From contig NZ_CP039432.1 of the NCBI RefSeq assembly GCF_005484805.1, forward strand, positions 2,356,001 to 2,420,000: a stretch of 64,000 bases of DNA, read 5' to 3'. Under the pieces are notes generated by a model, which had not been told where the DNA came from, did not search any database, and was given only the letters and a program-made list of their open reading frames with translations. Below are positions 1 to 10,129 of the stretch, one piece after another. This DNA comes from Rhodococcus sp. SGAir0479 (GTDB lineage Bacteria; Actinomycetota; Actinomycetes; Mycobacteriales; Mycobacteriaceae). How positions within the stretch are numbered: position 1 is the first letter of the stretch; the number at the start of each line of letters is the position of its first letter. Both the position numbers and the translations under genes were made by a program.

Positions 1-368
1 GACCCGTCGTCGTCTCGGAGCACGCCGAGAATCGGGTGGATCACCTCGCCGATCGACGCCTCGAGTCGGCTCAGCAGCGCGGTCACCGACTCGACGATGA
101 GCGGCATGTCGTCGGTGACGACCTGCAGCGCCGCCCCCACCCCGGTGCCGTCGCCCGGGCGGTGCACCCGCGTGACCGAGCGGCCGGGCAGGCGGTGGCG
201 GGCGAGCGCCAGGTGCTCGCGGAGGATCGCGTCGGTGTGCTCGTCGAGAACGCCGTCCGGCTCACCGGCCGACGTGTGCCGGAAGTATGCGGTGGCCAGT
301 TCGGGTAGCCGGGCCCTCAGGTCCTCGGGCAGCTCGTGTGCCCAGTCGGCATCCACTGAATCGGTCAT
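1..368 (-). CDS. gdh: NAD-dependent glutamate dehydrogenase, large type, N-terminal fragment
   Basis: The gene runs off the left edge; about 122 N-terminal residues are visible from an ATG at 366-368. The segment QVVTDDMPLIVESV followed by HPILGVLRDDDG (about residues 80-120) matches the N-terminal regulatory part of the 180-kDa bacterial NAD-glutamate dehydrogenases, which deaminate glutamate to 2-oxoglutarate in the cytoplasm. Only the non-catalytic start is present, so the assignment rests on this region and on context: as I recall, M. tuberculosis has the same neighbours (gdh, ABC-F protein, SSB-like gene). The next gene upstream on this strand is the thioesterase, 107 bp away. Confidence 0.8.
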   Translation of the reverse strand, partial: MTDSVDADWAHELPEDLRARLPELATAYFRHTSAGEPDGVLDEHTDAILREHLALARHRLPGRSVTRVHRPGDGTGVGAALQVVTDDMPLIVESVTALLSRLEASIGEVIHPILGVLRDDDG

Positions 369-475
369 CGCGACGCTCCGTCCGTGTTCGAGGTCACCGC
401 GGGTCGGCTCACTGGCGAGCCTAACCGCGGCGACCCCGAGTCGCGCGGGACTGCGGCGCCGGAGCGCAGCGCCCG

Positions 476-904
476 TTACGCGGGCGCGGTAACCGGCAGA
501 TAGCGCTCCAGTATCCCCCGCTCGCCGTCGGACAACGGTCGCGAGGTCTCGGTCCGCACGTCGAAGCTCACCAGCACCGCGTCCCCGGTAGCGCAGACGT
601 TGCCGGCGGTGTCCTTGACGACGTGCCGCAGCGTGAACGACGACGTCCCGACCCGCACCACCGACACGTCGACCCGGACCGGACCGGACGCGTCGGTGAT
701 GGGACGCAGGAACTCGGCGTCCATCTTGCGGACCACGACCGCGCGCGGGGTGACGCCCGCCGACGTCGCCCCCTCGGTCAGGAAGAGCGACCGCGCCTCC
801 TGCATGTACTCCACGACGCGGGCGTTGTTGACGTGACCGAGGCGGTCGGAGTCACCCCAACGGACCTGGATGTCGCAGCTGTAGACCTCAGGTGTCGTCG
901 TCAC
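476..904 (-). CDS. acyl-CoA thioesterase, hotdog fold (4HBT/YbgC type)
   Basis: A 142-residue cytoplasmic protein of normal length for single hotdog-fold thioesterases. Near the N-terminus it carries IQVRWGDSDRLGHVNN, the family motif in which the Asp of the WGDSD turn is the usual catalytic residue of 4-hydroxybenzoyl-CoA/YbgC-type enzymes. It would hydrolyse a CoA thioester; the acyl group cannot be read from sequence. The ATG at 904 lies one base from the end of ettA, so the two genes are almost certainly cotranscribed. I am sure of the fold, not of the substrate. Confidence 0.85.
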   Translation of the reverse strand: MTTTPEVYSCDIQVRWGDSDRLGHVNNARVVEYMQEARSLFLTEGATSAGVTPRAVVVRKMDAEFLRPITDASGPVRVDVSVVRVGTSSFTLRHVVKDTAGNVCATGDAVLVSFDVRTETSRPLSDGERGILERYLPVTAPA

Positions 905-905
905 G

Positions 906-2579
<1,674 letters not shown>

Positions 2580-2689
2580 CCAACGGCTCCAATCTGGACT
2601 GGAAATGTGCAGCTCACCGGCTGCGAGAACGTACGACTCGCCCGCCAGCCTACCGCGCCCGTCCCGCACCGGGCCCGCGCGCGGGACCG

Positions 2690-3277
2690 GTGCCCGATAA
2701 TGGCGCGGTGCGGTCGCGGAAGAAGATCTTGGACGCCACGCTCGGGCTCATCGGGAGCGCCGGGTTCGCCGGCGTCAACATCGCCGCCGTGGCGGCCGCC
2801 GCGGGCGTGACCCGGCAGACCGTCTACTCCATCTTCGGCACCCGCGAGGACCTCGTCTCGCAGGCGGTCGCCGGGCTTCTCGCCCAGGTCCTCGGCGACA
2901 TCCGCGCCCGCGTCGACACCGCGTCGTCGCCCGTGGAGTACATCGTCGAACTCGTCGTCGCCGGGCGCGCCGCCATCCGGGACGTGCCCGTGCTCGGCGC
3001 CCTGCTCCACGCCGGGCAGGGCAATCCGCTGTTCGACCCCGGCATGATCGCGCGCGCCAAACCGGTTGCCCACGAACTGCTCTCACCGATCGTCGAACTG
3101 GAGCCCGCCCTGGAGAGCCGGTTGGACGACATCGTCGAGATCGCCTTGCGGCTCGGCATGTCCGTCGTGATCTTCGACGACGAGGCGGTCCACACCGACG
3201 ACGACCTGCGCCGGTTCCTCACCCGCTGGTTGCGTCCGGCGCTCACCGGGAGCGCGCCCGACCACGCGGGTTCTTGA
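2690..3277 (+). CDS. TetR/AcrR-family transcriptional regulator
   Basis: A 195-residue protein with an N-terminal TetR DNA-binding domain: SRKKILDATLGLIGSAGF, then AAVAAAAGVTRQTVYSIFGT, the helix-turn-helix with the typical VY..F recognition helix. The C-terminal two thirds form the variable ligand domain. The start is GTG 2690. It is divergent from ettA (110 bp apart) and points at the cholesterol oxidase and lipase genes, so it could control them, but the 190-bp gap and the inverted repeat in between argue against a single operon. The ligand is unknown. Confidence 0.9.
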   Translation: MPDNGAVRSRKKILDATLGLIGSAGFAGVNIAAVAAAAGVTRQTVYSIFGTREDLVSQAVAGLLAQVLGDIRARVDTASSPVEYIVELVVAGRAAIRDVPVLGALLHAGQGNPLFDPGMIARAKPVAHELLSPIVELEPALESRLDDIVEIALRLGMSVVIFDDEAVHTDDDLRRFLTRWLRPALTGSAPDHAGS

Positions 3278-3364
3278 CACTTGCGGCGACGAATGTCTAG
3301 TTTTAGCTCGCTCTTCGGAGTGAGCACCGTCACTCCGCGCGGCTGACCGCTGCTCCGCCCGAGA

Positions 3365-3413
3365 GCTGAAGGGACCGTTCATGCGCTGCCCGCGCACGAA
3401 GGGACCCTTCAGC
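3365..3413. repeat. imperfect 22-bp inverted repeat, REP-like
   Basis: The 190-bp gap 3278-3467 holds two arms, 3365-3386 and 3392-3413, complementary at 19 of 22 positions around a 5-base loop; each contains GAAGGGACC or GGGACCCTTC. It lies between a TetR gene and the cholesterol oxidase and could be a transcription terminator or a dispersed palindromic repeat. I have an uncertain memory of GAAGGGTCCCTTC-type palindromes recurring in Rhodococcus genomes. Confidence 0.6.
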
Positions 3414-3467
3414 CCACTGGGGTGTCCGGGACGAACCGACGTGCGGTAGCCCGTCTCGAGCCAGGTC

Positions 3468-5087
3468 GTGTCCGAGAAGTGGGGGGAATTCGCCGTGCCC
3501 GAGATCACGAGAAGGTCGTTCCTGACGGCCGCCGCCACCGCGGGGGTGGCGCTGGCCGCGTCCGGAACAGCCCGCGCCGCGGGCGTCGCGGCGCGCGTCG
3601 CCCGGGTCCCGGTCACCCGCGAGGAACATCGCGTGATCGTGGTCGGGTCGGGATTCGGCGGCGGCGTGGCCGCGCTCCGGCTCGCGGAGGCCGGCGTCCC
3701 GACGCTCGTGCTCGAGCGCGGAATCCGCTGGCCCACAGGACCGAACGCCACCACCTTCCCCAGCCCGACGGCGCCCGACAAGCGTGCTCTCTGGTACCGG
3801 TCGGCGCCGCAGCTGTTCGGGCGCCCGGTGGTCGTCGAGCCGTTCACCGGCCTGGTCGAAGCGGTGGTCGGGGACAACATCACGGCCCTGTGCGCCGCCG
3901 GACTCGGCGGCGGATCGCTGATCTACCAGGGAATGTCGCTGCAGCCGTCGGAGGCCGTCTTCACGACGCACTTCCCCACCGGCTTGGACTGGACCGAGAT
4001 GGATCGCATCCACTATCCGCGCGTCGCCCGCATGCTGGGGCTCGCGGTCGCCCCCGACGAACTCGTCGACAGCCCCACCTATCTGGCCCCGCGGACGTTC
4101 GCGCAACACGTCCGGCGCGCCGGGCTGCCGCTGTCGAAGATCCCGATGCCGATCGACTGGAACTACGCGCTCGACGAGCTCCGCGGCCTGATGAAGCCGG
4201 CGTACATCACCGGCGAGGGAGCACTCGGCGTCAACAACGGCGGCAAGCACTCCGTCGACGTCACCTACCTCGCGGCCGCCGAGGCGACCGGCACGGTCAC
4301 TGTGCAGACGCTGCACGAGGTCACCGACGTGGAGCGGGCGCCGGACGGCCGCTGGACGGTGTACGTGAACCGGATCGACACCGCAGGGCGGGTCGTCGAG
4401 AACAAGGTCCTCACGACGAACGCGCTCGTCATGGCCGCGGGCAGCCTGGGCACCACCAGGCTGCTGGTGCGCGCCGCGGCGCAGGGCCGCATCCCCGACC
4501 TGCCCGACGGGCTCGGCGGCGGCTGGGGTACCAACGCCGACCGGATCTACGTGTGGACCGACCCCGCCACCGCCTTCGGCGAGACGCAGGGCGGGCCGGT
4601 CGTCTACGGCAGCCTCAACTGGGACGATCCCCGCTCGGCGCACACCGTCATCCAGGCCTCGATCCCGTCCCTGTCCGTGGATGTCCGCAGCACCATGCTC
4701 GTCGGCTACGGCGTGAGCGACGGGCGGGGCAGCGTCGTGTACGACCCGTCGGTGCACGACACGGTGCTCCGGTGGCCCCGCGAGGGCGACCGGGCCATCC
4801 AGAACGGCCACATCGACCCGACGGTCCGGGCGATCGCCGGGCCGTCGAGCATCCTCACCGACACCAACGCCCTCGTCCCGTCGACGTGGCACCCGCTGGG
4901 CGGTGCGTGCATGGGGACGGTCTGCGATCTCGAGGGCCGCGTCGTCGGGCAGCGCGGACTGTACGTGCTCGACGGCGCCCTCATGCCCGGCAACACCGCC
5001 GCATGCAACCCGTCGATGACGATCGCCGCCGTCGCCGAACGCGCACTCGACCGCATCGTGACGCAGGACGTGGGCACCGTCATCTGA
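3468..5087 (+). CDS. choD: secreted cholesterol oxidase (FAD, GMC family)
   Basis: A 539-residue flavoprotein. Residues ~14-38 are a twin-arginine signal (TRRSFLTAAATAGVALAA), so it is exported folded. The FAD dinucleotide fold follows at VVGSGFGGGVAALRL, then GLGGGSLIYQGMSLQPS. Near the C-terminus are HPLGGACMG and TAACNPSMTI, which carry the conserved catalytic His and Asn of cholesterol oxidases. The enzyme oxidises and isomerises cholesterol to cholest-4-en-3-one with release of hydrogen peroxide. Length equals the Streptomyces/Rhodococcus enzymes. Start GTG 3468; GTG 3495 is an alternative nearer the Tat motif. The lipase gene follows after 44 bp, same direction. Confidence 0.92.
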   Translation: MSEKWGEFAVPEITRRSFLTAAATAGVALAASGTARAAGVAARVARVPVTREEHRVIVVGSGFGGGVAALRLAEAGVPTLVLERGIRWPTGPNATTFPSPTAPDKRALWYRSAPQLFGRPVVVEPFTGLVEAVVGDNITALCAAGLGGGSLIYQGMSLQPSEAVFTTHFPTGLDWTEMDRIHYPRVARMLGLAVAPDELVDSPTYLAPRTFAQHVRRAGLPLSKIPMPIDWNYALDELRGLMKPAYITGEGALGVNNGGKHSVDVTYLAAAEATGTVTVQTLHEVTDVERAPDGRWTVYVNRIDTAGRVVENKVLTTNALVMAAGSLGTTRLLVRAAAQGRIPDLPDGLGGGWGTNADRIYVWTDPATAFGETQGGPVVYGSLNWDDPRSAHTVIQASIPSLSVDVRSTMLVGYGVSDGRGSVVYDPSVHDTVLRWPREGDRAIQNGHIDPTVRAIAGPSSILTDTNALVPSTWHPLGGACMGTVCDLEGRVVGQRGLYVLDGALMPGNTAACNPSMTIAAVAERALDRIVTQDVGTVI

Positions 5088-5131
5088 CGGCCCACCGTCG
5101 CCCCCGACCCTACGACCCGAAAGCTCCGTGC

Positions 5132-6442
5132 ATGAAGAACTCTCGACCGTCTCGTCGTCCCACCCGAGCTGCTGTCGCGGCAGTACTGAGCTGGGTGACC
5201 GGCGCACTCGTCCTCACCGCGGCTCCGGCTGTGGCCGACACCGACTTCTACACGCCGCCGGTCGACTTGCCGGCCGCCGCGGGTGCGGTGGTCCGGGCCG
5301 AGCCGTTGCCGCTGTTCGCGACGATTCCCGAGGCGGACGGGACGTGGCCGGCCGCAGCGCAACTGGTCATGTACACCTCCCGTCTGCAGGACGGCACGCC
5401 GACGGCGGTCACCGGCACCTTCATCGACAGCACCCACCCGTGGCGCGGTGACGGTCCGCGCCCCACGGTGATCATCGCGCCCGGCACGTCCGGCCAGGGT
5501 GACCGGTGCGCGATGTCCCGTGCCTTCTCCACGGGCGTGATCGCAGGTACCGATCCCCTGTTCGTGTCGGCGAATCAGGAGGCGCCGTCGGCGGCGCTGT
5601 GGTCGTCGTTGGGGGCGCGGGTCTTCGTCACCGACTACATCGGACTCGGTACGCCCGGCGTCCACACCTACGTCAACCGTGTGGAGCAGGCCCACGCCGT
5701 GCTCGACGCGGCCCGAGCGGCGAACCAGCTCAGCGGCAGCGGGCCCGGGACCCCGCTCGCGTTCTGGGGATACTCGCAAGGAGGCGGGGCCACGGCGGCG
5801 GCCACCGAACTGGCACCCACCTACGCTCCCGAGCTGAACATCGCGGGCGCGTGGGCCGGTGGGCCGACCGCCGACCTCGAGCAGGTGCTCGGGCAGATCG
5901 ACGGCAACCTCATCGGCGGTGCGATCGGGTTCGCCGTCAACGGTTTCGTCGCCCGGTACCCGGAGCTGGAATCGACGCTCGAGCAGCGGATGACACCCGA
6001 GGGCCGCGCGGTCCTCGACACCATCGGCAGCGAGTGCATCGCCGACGTCATCGTCGAGCAGCCGTTCCTGCAGACGCGGGACTACACGCGCGACGGGGCG
6101 TCGCTGCTCGACAACCTCCGCACCGTCCCGGAGGCGATGCGGGTGCTCGACGACCAGCGCATCGGCAGGATCGCGCCGCAGGTTCCCGTGCTCGTCACCA
6201 GCGGCCGAAACGACGACACGGTGCCGTACGCGCAGGCCCGGCAGTTGGCCGTGGACTGGTGCGAGCGCGGCGCCGACGTCACCTTCCGCACCAACGAACT
6301 ACCGCCGATCCTGCCGGGCACCACGTTCGGCAACCATTTCGGCCCGCAGATCCAGGATGCGTACGTCGACGGCGCGCCGGTCCGGTTCCTGCTCGACAGG
6401 TTCGACGGCGTCCCCGTCGCCCCCGGCTGCAGCCTGGCGTGA
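5132..6442 (+). CDS. secretory lipase (LIP family, alpha/beta hydrolase)
   Basis: A 436-residue exported protein: Sec signal peptide at residues 1-34 ending APAVA-DT. It matches the secretory lipase family by APGTSGQGDRC, TDYIGLGTPG and the nucleophile elbow GYSQGGG (Ser in GxSxG); a late NDDTVPY supplies the probable catalytic Asp and FGNHFG a His. It would hydrolyse acylglycerols or other esters outside the cell. Start ATG 5132. It sits just behind the cholesterol oxidase and converges on a second member of the family, separated by a strong hairpin. Confidence 0.85.
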   Translation: MKNSRPSRRPTRAAVAAVLSWVTGALVLTAAPAVADTDFYTPPVDLPAAAGAVVRAEPLPLFATIPEADGTWPAAAQLVMYTSRLQDGTPTAVTGTFIDSTHPWRGDGPRPTVIIAPGTSGQGDRCAMSRAFSTGVIAGTDPLFVSANQEAPSAALWSSLGARVFVTDYIGLGTPGVHTYVNRVEQAHAVLDAARAANQLSGSGPGTPLAFWGYSQGGGATAAATELAPTYAPELNIAGAWAGGPTADLEQVLGQIDGNLIGGAIGFAVNGFVARYPELESTLEQRMTPEGRAVLDTIGSECIADVIVEQPFLQTRDYTRDGASLLDNLRTVPEAMRVLDDQRIGRIAPQVPVLVTSGRNDDTVPYAQARQLAVDWCERGADVTFRTNELPPILPGTTFGNHFGPQIQDAYVDGAPVRFLLDRFDGVPVAPGCSLA

Positions 6443-6447
6443 AAGAT

Positions 6448-6474
6448 CGCCGCCGCGGCGACACCGCGGCGGCG
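6448..6474. terminator. bidirectional hairpin between convergent lipase genes
   Basis: A perfect 11-bp GC stem (6448-6458 with 6464-6474) around loop CGACA. It lies exactly between the stop codons of the two converging lipase genes. There is no T tract, as is common for actinobacterial terminators. Confidence 0.7.
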
Positions 6475-6479
6475 GTCCG

Positions 6480-7619
6480 TCAGAGCCGTGCCCGCACGAA
6501 CGGGGTCGAGTCCGGCAACGACGCGGCCATGGTGCCGTCGTGGTTGGTCGGGTACGTCATGTAGGTGGCGTCGACCCCGGCCAGGCGCAGGTCGGCGATC
6601 AGCTTGAACGACAACGGTGCCGGCACCACGGTGTCGAGCAACCCCTGCGCGATGAACAGCGGTCGGTCGTACCCACCGGTGGGCACGCCGAGGTACTGCG
6701 TGAGCGCCGCGTGCATCGCCGGCTCTCCGAGCGAGCGGGTGAGCAGTTCCCCGACGGACACCCCCTGCACCGCCTCGGTCTGGTCGTCGTAACACAGCGT
6801 CTCGGCCGCGTCGACGAGTTCCCGGCCGCGCGGGGTGAGATAGCCGTCGACGTCGACCTGGGGCATCGTCGCCCGCATGCCCGCCAGGATGTACGTCGTG
6901 AAGACCGTGAGCCCGTCGAGCCCGAGTGGGGGAATCCATGGTCCGCCGACCGCGAACGCCGACTCGAGGTTCGACGGTGCCCCGGTGGTGACCGCGCCGC
7001 GGTAGTCGAGTTCGGGCGCGTACCGCGTCGCCTCGTGGGCGGTGAACAGCGCCGCGTGCCCGCCCTGCGACTGACCGATCGCCATCCAGCGCGGCGACAG
7101 CTCCGGCGCCACCGCACGTCCCGCACGCACCATGTCGATCACCGCGGTCGCCTCGGACGCACCCTCGAGGTACGGATGCACACCGGGAGTGCCGAGCCCG
7201 ATGTAGTCGGTCGCGACGATGGCATACCCCTGGGACAGCCAGTGCCCCAGGTAGTTCGCGTCCCGCACGCTGCGGGCATTGGCCGAGGGCGCGCACGCGT
7301 CCCCGAGTCCCACGGTGCCGTGCGCCCACGAGACCACCGGCCAGCCGCCCTCCGGTGGCGTGCCTTGTGGCACGAACACCACGCCCGTACTCGACGCGGG
7401 CCGGCCGGCGGCGTCCCGCGTCGAATACGTGACCCGGTACTGCCGTGCCGTTCCGGGCAACCCCAACTCGGGAGGTAGCGCCTCCACCGATTGCACCGCG
7501 CCGGCGGCGTCGGCCGGCGCCGCGCCCGCCGACGCCGTGGCGGGAACCAGCACGGTCAGCGCCAGCGCGGTCATCACCGCCGTCGCGCGGCCCCACATTC
7601 CGACGGTAGTTCGACGCAT
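6480..7619 (-). CDS. secretory lipase (LIP family), second copy
   Basis: A 379-residue exported alpha/beta hydrolase. The signal peptide occupies residues 1-32 (GRATAVMTALALTVLVPATASA). Family motifs: SWAHGTVGLGDACAPS, ATDYIGLGTPG, nucleophile elbow GQSQGGHAA, and late GLLDTVVPA and TNHDGT for the acid and His. It is a diverged relative of the neighbouring lipase, sharing TDYIGLGTPGVH. Start ATG 7619, chosen because it begins the signal peptide. It is convergent with the first lipase and is followed upstream by the interrupted ssb gene on the same strand. Confidence 0.85.
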   Translation of the reverse strand: MRRTTVGMWGRATAVMTALALTVLVPATASAGAAPADAAGAVQSVEALPPELGLPGTARQYRVTYSTRDAAGRPASSTGVVFVPQGTPPEGGWPVVSWAHGTVGLGDACAPSANARSVRDANYLGHWLSQGYAIVATDYIGLGTPGVHPYLEGASEATAVIDMVRAGRAVAPELSPRWMAIGQSQGGHAALFTAHEATRYAPELDYRGAVTTGAPSNLESAFAVGGPWIPPLGLDGLTVFTTYILAGMRATMPQVDVDGYLTPRGRELVDAAETLCYDDQTEAVQGVSVGELLTRSLGEPAMHAALTQYLGVPTGGYDRPLFIAQGLLDTVVPAPLSFKLIADLRLAGVDATYMTYPTNHDGTMAASLPDSTPFVRARL

Positions 7620-7714
7620 TTTCCCTCCCGGCACGTGGATCGGATGTGCCGTCACTCTTGCAGACGGCGGACCGATCGGGTGCCGAACACGCGATCGCGC
7701 GGAGCGGACGGTCG

Positions 7715-8136
7715 TCAGCCGGCGAGCACCGCGACGTCCTCCGCCACCGCCCCGTCCTCGTCCGGGGTCTCGGCGTCGGGTGCGTCCGCGCTGTCGGGTT
7801 CGGTCGTCGCCCGTCCCCGCCCCGACCGATCGAGCCGGGCGGTGCAGCGCGCCAGGTCGGGTCCGACCGCGCTGGCCCGCATCTCCAGGTCGGTGCGCGG
7901 TTCCCCGTCCCGGGTGCGGTATTCGTTGGTGCGCAGCTCGCCGTGCGCGATGATCGGGTCGCCCTTCATCAGCGACGCGCCCACCCCCTGCACCAGCCGA
8001 CGCCAGCAGCTCACCGTCAGGTACAGCGTTCCGCCGTCGACCCACTCACCCGACTCGCGGTCGCGGCGGCGGACGTTGCTGGCCATCCGGAAACTCATGA
8101 CCTCCTCCCCGGACGCGGTCTCCCGCTTGACCGGAT
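7715..8136 (-). pseudogene. ssb: single-strand DNA-binding protein, 3' part, cut off by prophage insertion
   Basis: The fragment encodes VKRETASGEEVMSFRMAS, WVDGGTLYLTVSCWRRL and the rest of an OB fold plus an acidic tail ending EDVAVLAG, lacking a typical DDDIPF tip. Its first ~16 codons lie 43.5 kb away at 51650-51697; joined at the shared CGGAT the frame is continuous. By position next to ettA it is the second, SSB-like paralogue rather than the rpsF-ssb-rpsR gene. The phage arm leaves the frame open upstream and provides an ATG at 8140 with GGAAG directly before it, so a product lacking the first beta strand is conceivable. A terminator just upstream should limit transcription. Confidence 0.9.
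8132..8136. other. attL: attL core (CGGAT)
   Basis: To the left lies host ssb (codons from VKRET on); to the right lies phage DNA. The pentamer is repeated at 51650-51654. A short identity of this size is typical for large serine integrases, which need only a 2-bp crossover. Confidence 0.85.
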
Positions 8137-8164
8137 ACATCTTCCGTAAGGGGTGGCGATCGAA

Positions 8165-8201
8165 AGAAAAAGACCCGACGCGGTTGCAGCCGCTCGGGTC
8201 T
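8165..8201 (-). terminator. intrinsic terminator inside the left prophage end
   Basis: On the minus strand AGACCCGA pairs with TCGGGTCT (8194-8201 and 8171-8178) and is followed by CTTTTTCTTT. In the lysogen it stops transcription toward the ssb remnant; on the circular phage genome it would lie just upstream of the integrase gene and shield it from the late operon. Confidence 0.75.
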
Positions 8202-8228
8202 GGTGTCCGACTGTCGAAGGAGTCGAAC

Positions 8229-9098
8229 GTGCCCAATCATACCCCTACCAGCGGAATTAGGCGAGGCCCCCGCCTGACCGCCCACTTCACGACGATCAGC
8301 AACGCCGTCATGAACGACGACCGCTTAAGCTTCCGCGCTCGCGGCGTCTTGATGTGGCTGCTGTCCAAGCCGACCGACTGGCGCACCCGGTCCGTCGCGA
8401 TCGCGGCGCAGTCCCCGCGTGAGGGACGCGAGGCGATCCGCACTGCGATGCGGGAACTCGAAGAGTTTGGGTACCTAGTGCGCGAGCGCGTCCGTGACGG
8501 AGAGACTGGCCAGTTCGCGATCGTCCAGATCATCCACGAGGTTCCCGCCGACACCGAGCCCTCCCCTGCTCCGGAGCCCAGGAATCCGGGCTCCGGGAAC
8601 CCGACCGCCGGGATTCTGGGCGCTACAGAAAGAACTGATCGAGCAAGAATTGAAACCAACCACCCACCGCGCCCCACGACGAAGCCGCTGACGTCGCCGA
8701 CGCACCGAGCACCGCGGCGAACGGGTGTCGTGGTGTCGAAGCACTCGAACGGGCAACTCGACGCTCTCGCGGCCGCGTGCCGTGACCGCGGCCTGACGGC
8801 CAGCTGGACCGCGCTGAAGCCCGAGCAGTGCCAGATGATCGAGGCCTTGCTCGAAACCCACGGCGCCGCCGCCCTCGCCGACGCTGCACGCGCGGCGCAC
8901 CGCCCCCACAATCCGACGCTGTACGCCCAGGGCTGGATCGGGGCCTGGTCGACGCTGCCACTGCCCCGCCCCGCCACGACTGCACGGCCGGCATGCGGCG
9001 CATGCGTCAACGGCTGGATCGAGGACCCCGACGACCTGTACGGAAAGAAGCCCGCGGTCCGCTGCGCCTGCCGCTCCACCGAGGCGGTGGCGGCATGA
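8229..9098 (+). CDS. winged-helix and zinc-ribbon phage protein (replication or regulatory)
   Basis: 289 residues from GTG 8229, preceded by GAAGGAG at good spacing. Residues ~14-95 (LTAHFTTISNAVMNDDRLSF, then RGVLMWLLSKP and AMRELEEFGYLVRERV) form a winged-helix region of the type found at the N-terminus of replication initiators and in actinobacterial phage and ICE proteins. The middle is Pro/Thr-rich linker. The C-terminus has CGACVNGWIED...CAC, a possible zinc ribbon. First gene of a rightward operon next to attL; the next start overlaps its stop (ATGA). Role in replication is inference. Confidence 0.6.
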   Translation: MPNHTPTSGIRRGPRLTAHFTTISNAVMNDDRLSFRARGVLMWLLSKPTDWRTRSVAIAAQSPREGREAIRTAMRELEEFGYLVRERVRDGETGQFAIVQIIHEVPADTEPSPAPEPRNPGSGNPTAGILGATERTDRARIETNHPPRPTTKPLTSPTHRAPRRTGVVVSKHSNGQLDALAAACRDRGLTASWTALKPEQCQMIEALLETHGAAALADAARAAHRPHNPTLYAQGWIGAWSTLPLPRPATTARPACGACVNGWIEDPDDLYGKKPAVRCACRSTEAVAA

Positions 9099-9265
9099 CG
9101 GTCGCTGAGCAACTGACACAGATCCTCGATGCGTCCACAGTGCGCACCTGCACCGAAACGCACGACCGCAACCAGACGCCCGCCCTCGCCTACGCCCGCG
9201 CGCTCTGGGCGCTCGAGGCCGACCTCCGCGCACTCGCCGCGACGATCGAAGGAGCCCACCAGTGA
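9095..9265 (+). CDS. small phage protein, unknown function
   Basis: 56 residues, mostly helical (ALAYARALWALEADLRALAAT), no Cys and no membrane segment. Its ATG overlaps the previous stop and its own end overlaps the start of the DUF2637 gene, so translation of the three is coupled. I do not recognise a family. Confidence 0.6.
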   Translation: MTVAEQLTQILDASTVRTCTETHDRNQTPALAYARALWALEADLRALAATIEGAHQ

Positions 9266-10089
9266 CCCGCTTCCGTTTCGACGCCGTCGCGACATACGTG
9301 ATTGCGATCCTCGCTTTCGCCCTGTCGTACGCCAACCTCGCCGACCTCGCCGCACGGGCCGGGTACGGCACCGTCATGGCCCACGCGTGGCCGCTCGTCG
9401 TCGACGGCCTCGCGGTCGTCGCGACCTCTGCGGTGATGCGGCTGCGCGGCGGCCGCGCCTACGCGTGGATCCTGCTCGGCGCATCCACCATCGTGTCCGT
9501 CGTCGCGGGCGGCGCGGCGCACCTGTTGCCGGCGGGCCCACTCCCCGGGTGGGCGGGCGCGGCCGTCGCAGTCATACCGCCGCTGTGCCTACTCGTCGCG
9601 CCGCATCTCGCCGTGCAGCTCCACCGCGACGCAGTCGCCGCCACGGACGCCGACGCACTCGACGCGGCGACGCGCGACGCAAACGCCACCGACGCGCCCG
9701 GCGCACCCGACGACGAGCCGACGCGGGAGCCTGAGCCCGACACCGACGCGCCGGTCGTCACGCTCGTCGCCGTGCCCGACCCGGCTCCTGTCTCCGACGC
9801 ACCCACTGACCAGGAGCGACGCACCACCGCGCAGGCCGACGCACTGCGCACCGCCACGGCGTCGGATGCCGACGCACCTGCGACCACGGGCGACGCGGCG
9901 CGTGAGTCGAACGACACGAAGTGGCCCCGTGCGGTGCATCTGCTCGTGACGCGCCCGGACATGTCGCAGCGCGCCGTCGCGGCCGACGTCGGCATGTCCG
10001 ACGCAGCACTGCGACGACGCATCGGGCCCGGCGGGCGCGACGCACTCGTGGCAGCGCACCGCGGCGCGGCCGACGCGCTCGCCGGGTAA
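9262..10089 (+). CDS. DUF2637 membrane protein with C-terminal helix-turn-helix
   Basis: 275 residues from GTG 9262. Four hydrophobic segments lie in the first ~115 residues (around 8-30, 40-60, 66-88 and 92-115), the arrangement of DUF2637 proteins common on actinobacterial plasmids, ICEs and phages. A long acidic Asp/Ala/Thr/Pro-rich stretch with many DA repeats follows (~125-220). The last ~50 residues (TRPDMSQRAVAADVGMSDAA) look like a helix-turn-helix. A membrane-tethered DNA-binding role, for example in replication or superinfection control, is possible but unproven. Confidence 0.7.
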   Translation: MTRFRFDAVATYVIAILAFALSYANLADLAARAGYGTVMAHAWPLVVDGLAVVATSAVMRLRGGRAYAWILLGASTIVSVVAGGAAHLLPAGPLPGWAGAAVAVIPPLCLLVAPHLAVQLHRDAVAATDADALDAATRDANATDAPGAPDDEPTREPEPDTDAPVVTLVAVPDPAPVSDAPTDQERRTTAQADALRTATASDADAPATTGDAARESNDTKWPRAVHLLVTRPDMSQRAVAADVGMSDAALRRRIGPGGRDALVAAHRGAADALAG

Positions 10090-10129
10090 GCACGTGTGGA
10101 AGAAACCCGCCGCTGGCATGATCCGTCGC

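Noticed and set aside
3422-6442. 1006-codon frame running through cholesterol oxidase and lipase
   Set aside because: Only the last ~436 codons from ATG 5132 are real (lipase). The first part overlaps cholesterol oxidase in another frame and is Arg-rich noise.
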